A stretch of DNA of 9,598 nucleotides. Origin: DAOUTW01 sp964523575. GTDB lineage: Bacteria; Zixibacteria; MSB-5A5; GN15; JAAZOE01. Both the position numbers and the translations under genes were made by a program. Under the pieces are notes generated by a model. It worked only from the letters and a program-made list of their open reading frames with translations, was not told where the DNA came from and searched no databases. The stretch is taken from NCBI GenBank assembly GCA_964523575.1, contig CAZGAV010000104.1:1-9598 (forward strand). The letters are read 5' to 3'. Numbering within the stretch: the stretch's first letter is position 1; each line of letters begins with the position of its first letter. Shown here in pieces: positions 1-6,061 of the stretch.

Positions 1-60
1 ATATATTGTATAGCAATTAATTAGCTAAAGAACGCCTGTCCAGACGAACAACATTCAAAA

Positions 61-115
61 TCGACGTAGGTTTGGGGGTGATTACTAAAACAGGCCGGTA
101 ATAAAAGGATGGAGG
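61..115 (+). promoter_or_regulatory. Upstream conserved element, copy 1 (before portal gene)
   Basis: This 55-bp stretch ends in the GGAGG ribosome binding site (111-115) of the portal gene. It aligns without gaps to 3031-3085, upstream of the 640-residue gene, with 42 of 55 positions identical by hand count. The best conserved blocks are GGGGGTGATTA (74-84), GCCGGTA (94-100) and the terminal GGAGG. The match stops at the start codon, so it is not part of a duplicated gene. I infer a phage promoter, operator or 5'-UTR element shared by two transcription units. I cannot fit convincing sigma70 -35/-10 hexamers common to both copies. Confidence 0.5.
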
Positions 116-123
116 ATTAATCG

Positions 124-1380
124 ATGACACTTAATCGAAGTAAAGTTGAATCTATTGCCGGTGCCAGTCGGCCGCGGCGGGGAGCCATAGCCGAAATTTT
201 GAGGGATGGCCAGCAGAGGATGAGGAGTATTGCTTTTCAGTCAGGAGATTGGCGCGACAGCCGTTTTCGAGTGCGGCTTTACCGTTTTATGGCGGAATCA
301 ATACCTTTGGTGAATTCCGTGATCTGGACCTGGAGCCGGTTGGCGGCGGCGCCGGGCGATTTTCGATTCCTTGAAAATGAAAACATGGTTGAGAATCGCG
401 AAGCCCAGGCCGTCCTGGAGAACCTGTTTTTGAGGATCAATCGAATCAATCTGGGACATGGCGGCGCGCCGGATGAACTTTTACATCCCTTGTTCCAATC
501 ACTGTTTATCGACGGAGCGATCGTGGGATTGATGGAACTAGAGAAGGATTTATCCGGCGTCGGCGCCTTCAGATTTTTCGACGCGGCACGAACCGAAGTC
601 CGGATTTCACCCGCGGGTGAAATCCGGGTCGTCGAAGCCACCGAAAACGGGGAACGGGTTTATCGCGGCCCGGACCTTTTCTTCTATGCCCTCAATGGCG
701 ATCTGTCGAATCCCTATGGCCGATCAATTTTAAAATCGGTGCCGTTTGTATCCTACGTGGAGCAACAGTTGGTGGATGATATGCGGCGAAGTATGCATAA
801 TGCCGGCTATCATCGATTGCATGTCAAAATCGCGCCTCCGGAAAGGCGTGAAGGGGAGACTGACGACGCCTATGTCACTCGGGCCAACGCCTACTTTGAC
901 AATACCGTGTCCATGATCAGAGATATCGAGCCGGAGGACAACCCGGTGACCTGGCAGGATGTGGCGATCGAATATATCGGGCCGGTCAACCAGGGCGGCA
1001 CCCGTTCGAACAACTGGTACCTTTCACATCGGGCTATGGTGGAGGAGATTTGCAGCGGCACCAACCTGGCGCCGTTCCTTCTGGGGTATTCGTATAATAC
1101 GACCACGAGCTGGGCCCGGTTTAAATATGACCTGGTTATGCGGCAGGTCGCCTCGGTACAGAAAGCCGCCGTCAATTTTCTTAACTGGCTGGCCAATATC
1201 GAACTTTCTCTCAAAGGGTTCAAGCTTTCGGCCGAATGGCGGTTCGACAACAAGGTCTCGGCGCTGGCGCAGGAACAGACCGAAATAAAGAAAACCGAAG
1301 CCGGTTATATTATTGATCTGTACAGCGCCGGCCTGATCGACCGGGAAACCGCCGCCGATCGGGCCTCGAGGTTGGTCTAA
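124..1380 (+). CDS. Phage portal protein
   Basis: 418 residues, apparently complete. The portal forms the dodecameric ring at one capsid vertex through which DNA enters and leaves, and to which terminase and the neck proteins dock. Family-like features are visible. An N-terminal helical segment runs IPLVNSVIWTWSRLAAAPG (about 60-78), as in portals where an incoming helix precedes the wing. A wing-type beta region covers about 145-190. NPYGRSIL (196-203) sits at the characteristic turn before the long helices. LAPFLLGYSYNTTTSWA (315-331) matches the portal pattern of an LxPxxLG-type turn followed by a Thr/Ser-rich loop and the stem/crown helix. The ATG at 124 has GGAGG eight bases upstream. 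The stop is only 10 bases before an assembly gap. A perfect 28-bp palindrome lies inside the gene at 600-627. The portal call is firm; the exact subfamily cannot be set by eye. Confidence 0.88.
   Translation: MTLNRSKVESIAGASRPRRGAIAEILRDGQQRMRSIAFQSGDWRDSRFRVRLYRFMAESIPLVNSVIWTWSRLAAAPGDFRFLENENMVENREAQAVLENLFLRINRINLGHGGAPDELLHPLFQSLFIDGAIVGLMELEKDLSGVGAFRFFDAARTEVRISPAGEIRVVEATENGERVYRGPDLFFYALNGDLSNPYGRSILKSVPFVSYVEQQLVDDMRRSMHNAGYHRLHVKIAPPERREGETDDAYVTRANAYFDNTVSMIRDIEPEDNPVTWQDVAIEYIGPVNQGGTRSNNWYLSHRAMVEEICSGTNLAPFLLGYSYNTTTSWARFKYDLVMRQVASVQKAAVNFLNWLANIELSLKGFKLSAEWRFDNKVSALAQEQTEIKKTEAGYIIDLYSAGLIDRETAADRASRLV
600..627. repeat. Perfect 28-bp palindrome inside portal gene
   Basis: CCGGATTTCACCCG (600-613) is followed with no spacer by its exact reverse complement (614-627). 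On the + strand it encodes part of the portal segment RISPAGEIR. Because it is self-complementary, the antisense frame reads the same peptide. As RNA the arms could form a long hairpin; as DNA it is a symmetric 14+14 site. No function can be assigned. Confidence 0.9.
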
Positions 1381-1390
1381 TCGCCGCCGG

Positions 1391-1490
1391 NNNNNNNNNN
1401 NNNNNNNNNNNNNNNNNNNNNNNNNNNNNNNNNNNNNNNNNNNNNNNNNNNNNNNNNNNNNNNNNNNNNNNNNNNNNNNNNNNNNNNNNN
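1391..1490. other. Assembly gap (100 N)
   Basis: Exactly 100 N, the usual placeholder for a scaffold gap of unknown length. The terminase gene that emerges on the right lacks its N-terminal ATPase part, including Walker A, while the portal gene ends just 10 bases to the left. At least several hundred bases are therefore probably missing here, unless the contigs are misjoined. Confidence 0.97.
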
Positions 1491-1492
1491 TC

Positions 1493-2446
1493 GGTAACGG
1501 CGCTATAATCACCGCCCGGACGACGCAGAATCGGGGCCATTATTTACTGGGCAATGATTATGACCTGTTTTCCTTTGATGAAGCGGCGTTCGAAACCGAT
1601 CCGGAATACCTGATCAACGATGTTATCATGATGCGCCTGGCCGACCGCGACGGCCGCCTCGATCTCATTTCCACTCCCAACGGCAAGAATTGGTTTTATC
1701 GACGGATGCTGGAATTGCAGAAAGACCCGATTCAGGGTTATGTCCAATTCGGTGACAGCCGCGATAATCCCTATATCTCGCCTCAGGCTCTGTCCCGGCG
1801 CCTGAGGGATTTGCCGGCCGACCGGGTGGCGCAAAATATCGAGGGCCGGTTCATCGACAATAATCGCACCATCTTCAGCAATGACGATATCGATTATGCT
1901 TTGGGGGAGAACCTCCTGCAAAACCGTATCGCCGACCATATTTATATTTCCGGATGGGACCTGGCCCGCAAGCAGACTTATACGGTGGGGATGACTTTCG
2001 ATGTCACCGCAAAGCCGTATCGGCTGGTGGCCTTCACTCGCTTCAATAACCGCGACTGGTCCGACGTTTTTGTCGCTATTCGCCGTATGCGTGAGGAATA
2101 TCAGAGCATGGTGGTGGTCGATGCCAGCGGACTGGGTGACGTGGTCCTGTCGGAATTGGCCGACCTCAATCCAATCGGCGTTGTTTTCACGCCCCGTTCC
2201 AAGAGCCAGCTCCTGAGTAATCTGCTGATTTTGCATAATCGCAGGGAGATTCAGTATCCAGACATTATCCAGAACGAACAGGACAATCGGGTCTGGAGTC
2301 TTCAGCAGGAGATGCGGGAGATTACCTGGGAAGACAACAACCGCTTCGATGCCGTGATGGCCATGGGGCTGGCCCTCTGGCCGCGCCGCAACCGTTCACT
2401 TTTTCCCAAGAGCGGCCCGGTGCCGGTTCGGGTTTCCAGCCTTTAA
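1493..2446 (+). CDS. terL: Terminase large subunit, 5'-truncated by assembly gap
   Basis: 317 residues are present, open from the gap to a TAA at 2444. TerL is the packaging motor: its N-terminal ATPase translocates DNA into the prohead and its C-terminal RNase H-fold nuclease cuts the concatemer. Counting from the first whole codon, a Walker B segment DLFSFDEAAF has its acidic pair at D29-E30. The coupling motif ISTPNGKNWFY begins at residue 59. The nuclease has the three expected acidic positions: D156 in GWDLARKQ, D210 in VVVDASG and D286 in NNRFDAVMA. Walker A and the adenine-binding region are missing, presumably inside or before the gap. Family members usually run about 420-550 residues, so roughly 100-230 are absent. 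The methionine at 1628 lies inside the ATPase domain and is not the start. A hairpin terminator follows at once. Position after portal on the same strand is unusual. Confidence 0.92.
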   Translation, partial: GNGAIITARTTQNRGHYLLGNDYDLFSFDEAAFETDPEYLINDVIMMRLADRDGRLDLISTPNGKNWFYRRMLELQKDPIQGYVQFGDSRDNPYISPQALSRRLRDLPADRVAQNIEGRFIDNNRTIFSNDDIDYALGENLLQNRIADHIYISGWDLARKQTYTVGMTFDVTAKPYRLVAFTRFNNRDWSDVFVAIRRMREEYQSMVVVDASGLGDVVLSELADLNPIGVVFTPRSKSQLLSNLLILHNRREIQYPDIIQNEQDNRVWSLQQEMREITWEDNNRFDAVMAMGLALWPRRNRSLFPKSGPVPVRVSSL

Positions 2447-2447
2447 A

Positions 2448-2475
2448 ACAAAACCGCCGTTTCCGGCGGTTTTGT
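2448..2475. terminator. Bidirectional hairpin terminator between terL and the PEP-CTERM gene
   Basis: ACAAAACCGCCG (2448-2459), loop TTTC (2460-2463), and the perfect complement CGGCGGTTTTGT (2464-2475) make a 12-bp stem. The GC core is flanked by an A run on the left and a T run on the right, so it can act as an intrinsic terminator in both directions. It begins one base after the terL stop codon and lies 38 bases beyond the stop of the convergent - strand gene, so both genes could share it. Confidence 0.82.
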
Positions 2476-2513
2476 CCATAAAGCTGCTTCAATTGCTGGC
2501 GGGAAGGAAGGCT

Positions 2514-2846
2514 TCAGGAGTTTGCTTTTCTTTTGGCCGCGAGAAGGAATCCGCACCCGAGGAGGAGCAGGGTCATGGAAGTCGGTTCAGGGACGGAGGG
2601 AATTGCGGTCGCGGTCGGTATGGAAGGATCATAAAAGTCTTCGGAACTGAAAGCGGGAACCTGCCAATCATTCAAGCTAATTTCAGAGGTGCTCAGGAGG
2701 CCGCTACCGGTGTTGTTGCCGGGAGTGGTTTGATCGAATTGAGTCAATCCATAGACGTCGGAAAAAGTGATAATCATCGCCAGCGCGAATACCAGTATTC
2801 CGATGATCCAGGCGTAAGAGGCTCGGCGTTGTTTGTAGGTAACCAT
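2514..2846 (-). CDS. Small PEP-CTERM sorting-domain protein (phage-embedded cargo gene)
   Basis: 110 residues from the ATG at 2846, preceded by AGAAAGGA six bases away. A longer reading from a TTG at 2864 would swallow that ribosome binding site and is not preferred. The N-terminus has basic KQRR followed by a hydrophobic stretch, WIIGILVFALAMIITF (about 13-28), reading as a signal peptide or anchor. A polar, Ser/Thr/Asp-rich middle of about 60 residues shows no recognisable fold. The C-terminus is a textbook PEP-CTERM signal: VPEPTS, then hydrophobic MTLLLLGCGFLLAA, then KRK near the end. In known systems exosortase recognises this tripartite tail and processes the protein for export to the envelope or exopolysaccharide. 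It is the only - strand gene here, convergent with terL and divergent from the protease-fusion gene. It is not a normal virion component. I infer a host-derived accessory (moron-like) gene; surface change or superinfection exclusion is possible but unproven. Confidence 0.82.
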   Translation of the reverse strand: MVTYKQRRASYAWIIGILVFALAMIITFSDVYGLTQFDQTTPGNNTGSGLLSTSEISLNDWQVPAFSSEDFYDPSIPTATAIPSVPEPTSMTLLLLGCGFLLAAKRKANS

Positions 2847-2852
2847 AGCGTA

Positions 2853-2860
2853 TCCTTTCT
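2853..2860 (-). promoter_or_regulatory. Ribosome binding site deciding the PEP-CTERM gene start
   Basis: Read on the - strand this is AGAAAGGA, ending six bases before the ATG at 2846. It supports that ATG over the in-frame TTG at 2864, whose own upstream region has no purine-rich site. Confidence 0.7.
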
Positions 2861-3030
2861 TCAATCGAGTCTATGGGCTGGCCTTTTAAAGAAGCAATGA
2901 TCGTGCCTTAATCCTGCTCAAATAATGCACACTCCAACACATTATCATGCAATAGCTTATGCTAAGCGCCGAAAGTGCGGGTCACGGCAATGCGAAGACG
3001 ACTGCAACTTACTGTCAAAATTGCGCGGTT
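2861..3030. promoter_or_regulatory. Divergent intergenic region, probable promoter region for both directions
   Basis: This lies between the - strand PEP-CTERM gene and the + strand 640-residue gene. It is more AT-rich than the flanking genes and has no open frame worth calling. One dyad is visible: ATAATG (2922-2927) and CATTAT (2940-2945), 6-bp arms with a 12-bp spacer, which could be an operator. On the - strand a TTGACA (positions 3012-3017) is present, but no good -10 lies at the right distance. No promoter can be named with confidence. Confidence 0.35.
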
Positions 3031-3085
3031 TCGATGTAGATCCGGGGGTGATTAATAAATAGAGCCGGTAGAAAAAGACTGGAGG
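3031..3085 (+). promoter_or_regulatory. Upstream conserved element, copy 2 (before protease-fusion gene)
   Basis: This is the second copy of the element at 61-115. It shares GGGGGTGATTA (3044-3054), GCCGGTA (3064-3070) and the terminal GGAGG (3081-3085), which is the ribosome binding site for the ATG at 3090. It stands at the start of a transcription unit, after a terminator and a divergent gene. That placement favours a promoter or 5'-UTR control role over chance similarity. Confidence 0.5.
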
Positions 3086-3089
3086 CCTT

Positions 3090-5012
3090 ATGAAGAATCT
3101 GTCCGGATGTCTGACGGCAAAACTGGCCGAGACGGACGAAAGATATGAACTGCAACTGATCGATGAAATCAACCGCCGCATCAAGCCGCCCCGGCCGGTT
3201 GGCCCCGGCGACGTCCATATCCGAGCCATGTATATCGTTTCGGATCAGGTTAACAGTCAGGGGGGATGTTTTGCCGAGGAGGAATTGGAACGACTGGCCC
3301 TGCTCCTGATCGATTCGCCGGTAATGGTCGGCCATCAGCGCGACAGTCTGCCGCTGGCCCGAAATTTTATGGCACAAAAGGTGGAGATCGACGGGCGCAT
3401 CTGGGTCAAATCATATTTTTACTGGATTAAGGACAGCGAGGGGGCCGAGGATTTAAAGAACAATATTGACGGCGGAATCTACAAGGAATGTTCCATCAGT
3501 TTCCTGTTTACCCTGCCGGAATGTTCCATTTGCGGGCATGATATCCGGGAATGTCATCATGTGCCGTTCCGGGAATATGAGATTGAGCCGGGCCGTCGCG
3601 CCATCGCACATTTCAAATACCGGAATATAGAAAAGGTGCTGGAAACGTCGCTGGTTTTTCGAGGCGCTGTCCCGGAAACCCGGATCACCGACGACCTTGC
3701 GCCGGAACCGGTCGATAATGTCGGGCCGGGTCGGGCTATGACGGCCACTCACTTTTTCAAAGTCGCCGAGACAATAGACGGTGATCCCAAACGTCATGGT
3801 TACAGCCGGGCTTCTCTAACCTTCGGTTCCGCTTCCGAATTCAAGCTCGCTCCCTCCATAGCATTCATCTACCTTGCCCCCTATCAGCCGGGTATCTGCT
3901 TGAGAATTACCAAACAAAACCATGAGATCGAAATCGAAGCGACCCCGGCCCTGCCTGATTCCGGGCGGCAGGTTCTGCTCCGGCGGCTTTCGGAAATCAA
4001 AGCTGATTCCTTCACAGTTGATGCCCTGCTATATGCGGTCAAGGGCAGGCAACGTCTCGATGGCATGGGCTTGATGCCAGTTCTGGCCTCGGAGGGTTAT
4101 CGTCATCGCCTGCGCCTCAAATTTTGTGATGTCCTTGAAATCGACGGCGACGAAAATGTCGGGAGGACATACGGAGAGCGTCTGGATCGCCTGCAGTCTC
4201 TTTTCGGCGACATTGATCAGACCAACTTCGAGATTCGAGGCGTCAGCAGGTACGCCAGAGATGAATGGAATCCGGCCGCGGCTGTGGACGGCGGCGTGCA
4301 ATACAATTTCGGAGTGGAGATTATCACCGAAAACATCAACGGGGAATTGACCCGGCATATCCTGACGGAACGAAAATTAACGCCGGCGATAATCAGCAAT
4401 GTAAAGAAACATCTGCGCGGTCAAATCGAATATGAACTGCGATTGCTGGACGTTCATGGTAAGACCCCATCGGTCGTCCATGCGTCGGCTTTGAAGCTGG
4501 CGAAGGGCGCCCTCGTATTGCTGTCGCCGCGGCCCCGGGCCGGGCGCAAACGCCGCATGGAATGGGTCCTGGTCGATGCCTTGCTCGGTACCGAGGCGCA
4601 TCAGATATCGATGCCGCCGGCCGGGAACGAAGTCGATCCGGGCGAGTTGCGTGTTTTGCGAAACGGCAATCAATTGGGGCTGTATTTCCAAGAGGGGGAA
4701 GAGTGGCAAAGCGCCACTGTCCACCATTTCTCCGAACGATTATTCAGGCGGCGCCGGCGGTTCATTACCGATATCGTCGCCGTCAAGGAATCGATCGAGA
4801 CCGGGTCGGCCGATGAAATAATTTCCCTGAAATCGATAGCCCGGTCGGGCGGTATGATCCTGCTTCGCCCGGCCAAATCTTCGGCGGCATTCGGATCGGC
4901 CATGGGTTTGTGGCTGAGACCGATATTGATCGACGGCGAAGAGCGTTTCCTGTTCCATGCCGACGATGAGGGCCAAGCCATGACGGGGATGAATAGCGTC
5001 GATGCGGGATAA
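3090..5012 (+). CDS. Prohead-protease-like protein with long C-terminal extension resembling a degenerate ligase fold
   Basis: 640 residues; ATG with GGAGG four bases upstream. Residues 40-200 resemble HK97-type prohead proteases, which cleave scaffold and capsid protein during maturation. There is a beta strand VHIRAMYIVS (42-51), a candidate catalytic His in VMVGHQRD (H82), and a candidate catalytic Ser in YKECSISF (S135), the place of the family's VSIGF. A zinc-ribbon-like CSICG...ECHH (C145, C148, C155, H156/H157), seen in some phage proteases of this kind, follows. Typical proteases have about 200 residues, so about 430 are extra. That part has FTVDALLYAVKG (308-319), CDVLEIDG (346-353) with an ERLDRLQSLF tail, and KGALVLLSP then EWVLVD (472-496). 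These fall in the order of ligase motifs III, IIIa, IV and V, but the nucleotide-binding Lys and Glu residues are absent. Protease assignment is likely; the ligase resemblance is inference. The neighbours (terL, decoration, capsid) fit a maturation role. Confidence 0.6.
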   Translation: MKNLSGCLTAKLAETDERYELQLIDEINRRIKPPRPVGPGDVHIRAMYIVSDQVNSQGGCFAEEELERLALLLIDSPVMVGHQRDSLPLARNFMAQKVEIDGRIWVKSYFYWIKDSEGAEDLKNNIDGGIYKECSISFLFTLPECSICGHDIRECHHVPFREYEIEPGRRAIAHFKYRNIEKVLETSLVFRGAVPETRITDDLAPEPVDNVGPGRAMTATHFFKVAETIDGDPKRHGYSRASLTFGSASEFKLAPSIAFIYLAPYQPGICLRITKQNHEIEIEATPALPDSGRQVLLRRLSEIKADSFTVDALLYAVKGRQRLDGMGLMPVLASEGYRHRLRLKFCDVLEIDGDENVGRTYGERLDRLQSLFGDIDQTNFEIRGVSRYARDEWNPAAAVDGGVQYNFGVEIITENINGELTRHILTERKLTPAIISNVKKHLRGQIEYELRLLDVHGKTPSVVHASALKLAKGALVLLSPRPRAGRKRRMEWVLVDALLGTEAHQISMPPAGNEVDPGELRVLRNGNQLGLYFQEGEEWQSATVHHFSERLFRRRRRFITDIVAVKESIETGSADEIISLKSIARSGGMILLRPAKSSAAFGSAMGLWLRPILIDGEERFLFHADDEGQAMTGMNSVDAG

Positions 5013-5055
5013 AACCAAAGATAAGACATGAGATATTCAGGAAGGAGTCAGATCT

Positions 5056-5246
5056 GTGAATACATGGCGAGCGATGCAGGAGAAATTGAAATCGGTGCAC
5101 ATCATCATCACAATTTTGATAACTCTCGGCTATCTCCTGGGGACGCATCTTTCGACCATCAACAGCCTCAAAATGGCGCTGGTGACCAAAGCCGATCGGT
5201 CCGAAATGGAACTGCTGGACAAGAAGCTGACCCGGATCGAGGTCAA
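5056..5246 (+). CDS. Small membrane/coiled-coil protein, 3' end lost in assembly gap
   Basis: The GTG start at 5056 is chosen because AGGAAGGAG ends eight bases upstream at 5047; the stop of the previous gene is 43 bases away. The 63 visible residues begin with a short amphipathic stretch. One membrane segment, VHIIITILITLGYLLGTHL (about 14-32), follows, then a charged helix with coiled-coil character (KADRSEMELLDKKLTRIEV, 45-63) running into the gap. This shape is common in small phage membrane proteins, including some holin-like and envelope-associated ones, but no family is recognisable. The position between the protease gene and the capsid genes does not settle a role. The frame after the gap happens to be the same, but the gap length is unknown, so 5347-5550 may or may not be its end. 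Confidence 0.6.
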
Positions 5247-5346
5247 NNNNNNNNNNNNNNNNNNNNNNNNNNNNNNNNNNNNNNNNNNNNNNNNNNNNNN
5301 NNNNNNNNNNNNNNNNNNNNNNNNNNNNNNNNNNNNNNNNNNNNNN
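5247..5346. other. Assembly gap (100 N)
   Basis: Exactly 100 N, again a standard placeholder length. It interrupts a coding region, so any protein read straight through it is not reliable. Whole genes could be missing here. Confidence 0.97.
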
Positions 5347-5550
5347 CTTCGGCGCGGACGCCGAGCGGTATTGTATGAGAGGGGCGGGGAGGCCGAAGCG
5401 ATTGCCTCCGACCGGGCGACTCTGCCGCAATTGATGCGCGGTTTCGAAGAGGAAGCGGCTCGACTGCGCCAAACGGCATCGAATTTCAATTCCGGAAAAA
5501 TCGGATCGACAAGTAAAGGGGCCGATGATTACCGGCCCTTCAAATCATAA
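5347..5550 (+). CDS. C-terminal fragment of an unrecognised phage protein
   Basis: 67 residues open from the gap to TAA at 5548; the other two forward frames stop within the first 90 or so bases. It begins LRRGRRAVLYERGGEAEA, has a charged helix (MRGFEEEAARLRQTASNF) and ends with a polar, flexible tail ADDYRPFKS. The high G/C third positions match the neighbours, supporting real coding. It is either the end of the small membrane protein that starts at 5056 or the end of a different gene hidden by the gap. No family is recognised. A minor structural or scaffold-like role would fit the position but is a guess. Confidence 0.5.
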   Translation, partial: LRRGRRAVLYERGGEAEAIASDRATLPQLMRGFEEEAARLRQTASNFNSGKIGSTSKGADDYRPFKS

Positions 5551-5587
5551 GCCGGAAGAGGGAAGAGAAATCCCGGCCGGCGTTTTT
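5551..5587 (+). terminator. Possible imperfect intrinsic terminator or attenuator before the decoration gene
   Basis: GCCGG (5551-5555) pairs with CCGGC (5577-5581), with an inner pair GGGA (5560-5563) and TCCC (5571-5574). A run of five T (5583-5587) follows one base after the stem. The internal loop is asymmetric, and an alternative pairing of CCGGCC near 5532 with GGCCGG at 5575-5580 competes. Partial termination that raises the share of capsid transcripts made from downstream starts is possible. Confidence 0.4.
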
Positions 5588-5625
5588 GATAACAGGCCGC
5601 TCCGGATCAACAGAAAGGAGTTAAC

Positions 5626-6048
5626 GTGACTATAAGAGCTCAAAATCTCGAAACCATCCACCCGGTCTATGCCACTTTCGGCCTTCATCAAAGCGATAGC
5701 GTCGATGACCTCAAGGATGCCGATATCGGAAAAGCAGTCAGCCTGACCGGGGATTATGAAGTCGGGCCGACCTCGGCCGGTTCGATACTGCTTGGCAAAC
5801 TGGTGGCCCTCACGCTGACTGACGCCGACGATGGTGAAAGATTGGCGACGATTCAAATCGGCGGGATTTGCACCCTTCCGGTTTCAGCCACCAATCCGGC
5901 GACCGGCAACCGGGTAGTCGGCGGCACGGCCGGGACCATCAAACAGGCGCCGGCTCTGACCGGCGACGATCCCGCGGGCGGCAATGTTGCGCGCGGGACG
6001 GTTATCGCCGTTAACGGCACCAGCGAATGCACTCTTATTCTCAACTAA
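5626..6048 (+). CDS. Capsid decoration / cement protein
   Basis: 140 residues. The GTG start at 5626 is supported by AAAGGAG ending five bases upstream. It is acidic, Gly/Thr/Ala-rich and predicted all-beta. The pattern GKAVSLTGDYEVGP, then a repeated small-strand arrangement ending GTVIAVNGTSECTLILN, is like DUF2190-type capsid cement proteins. They have a D..IGKAV..tg...v. opening, a middle describing a small beta barrel, and a closing strand. Such proteins bind the outside of expanded capsids and stabilise them. The gene lies directly upstream of the major capsid gene with 13 bases between stop and start, the normal place for decoration proteins. There are no Cys-rich or membrane segments apart from a single Cys in GGICTLPV. 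The family call is by pattern and position, not by a unique motif. Confidence 0.7.
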   Translation: MTIRAQNLETIHPVYATFGLHQSDSVDDLKDADIGKAVSLTGDYEVGPTSAGSILLGKLVALTLTDADDGERLATIQIGGICTLPVSATNPATGNRVVGGTAGTIKQAPALTGDDPAGGNVARGTVIAVNGTSECTLILN

Positions 6049-6061
6049 GAAAGGAGAAATG

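Noticed and set aside
152..170. Possible CRISPR, tRNA or attachment site in the window
   Set aside because: No regularly spaced repeats, no cloverleaf with a CCA or TTCRANY-like arm and no integrase-adjacent repeat were seen. The only direct repeat is the two-copy upstream element.
1628..1630. ATG as the start of a short terminase gene
   Set aside because: The frame stays open back to the gap and encodes the Walker B motif upstream of this ATG, so it is internal.
1544..2236. - strand open frame of 230 residues antisense to terL
   Set aside because: The + strand has all terminase motifs in order; the antisense frame has no recognisable pattern.
2862..2864. TTG start for the PEP-CTERM gene
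   Set aside because: It has no ribosome binding site of its own, and the downstream ATG has AGAAAGGA at ideal spacing.
2472..2900. 142-residue + strand open frame covering the intergenic and PEP-CTERM region
   Set aside because: It starts inside the terminator hairpin, has no ribosome binding site and no domain-like pattern. The opposite strand carries a clear signal segment and PEP-CTERM tail with a good ribosome binding site.
5984..6061. Upstream in-frame start for the capsid protein
   Set aside because: It would overlap the decoration gene by about 60 bases and ignore the strong AAGGAG at 6051. The added residues do not look like capsid sequence.
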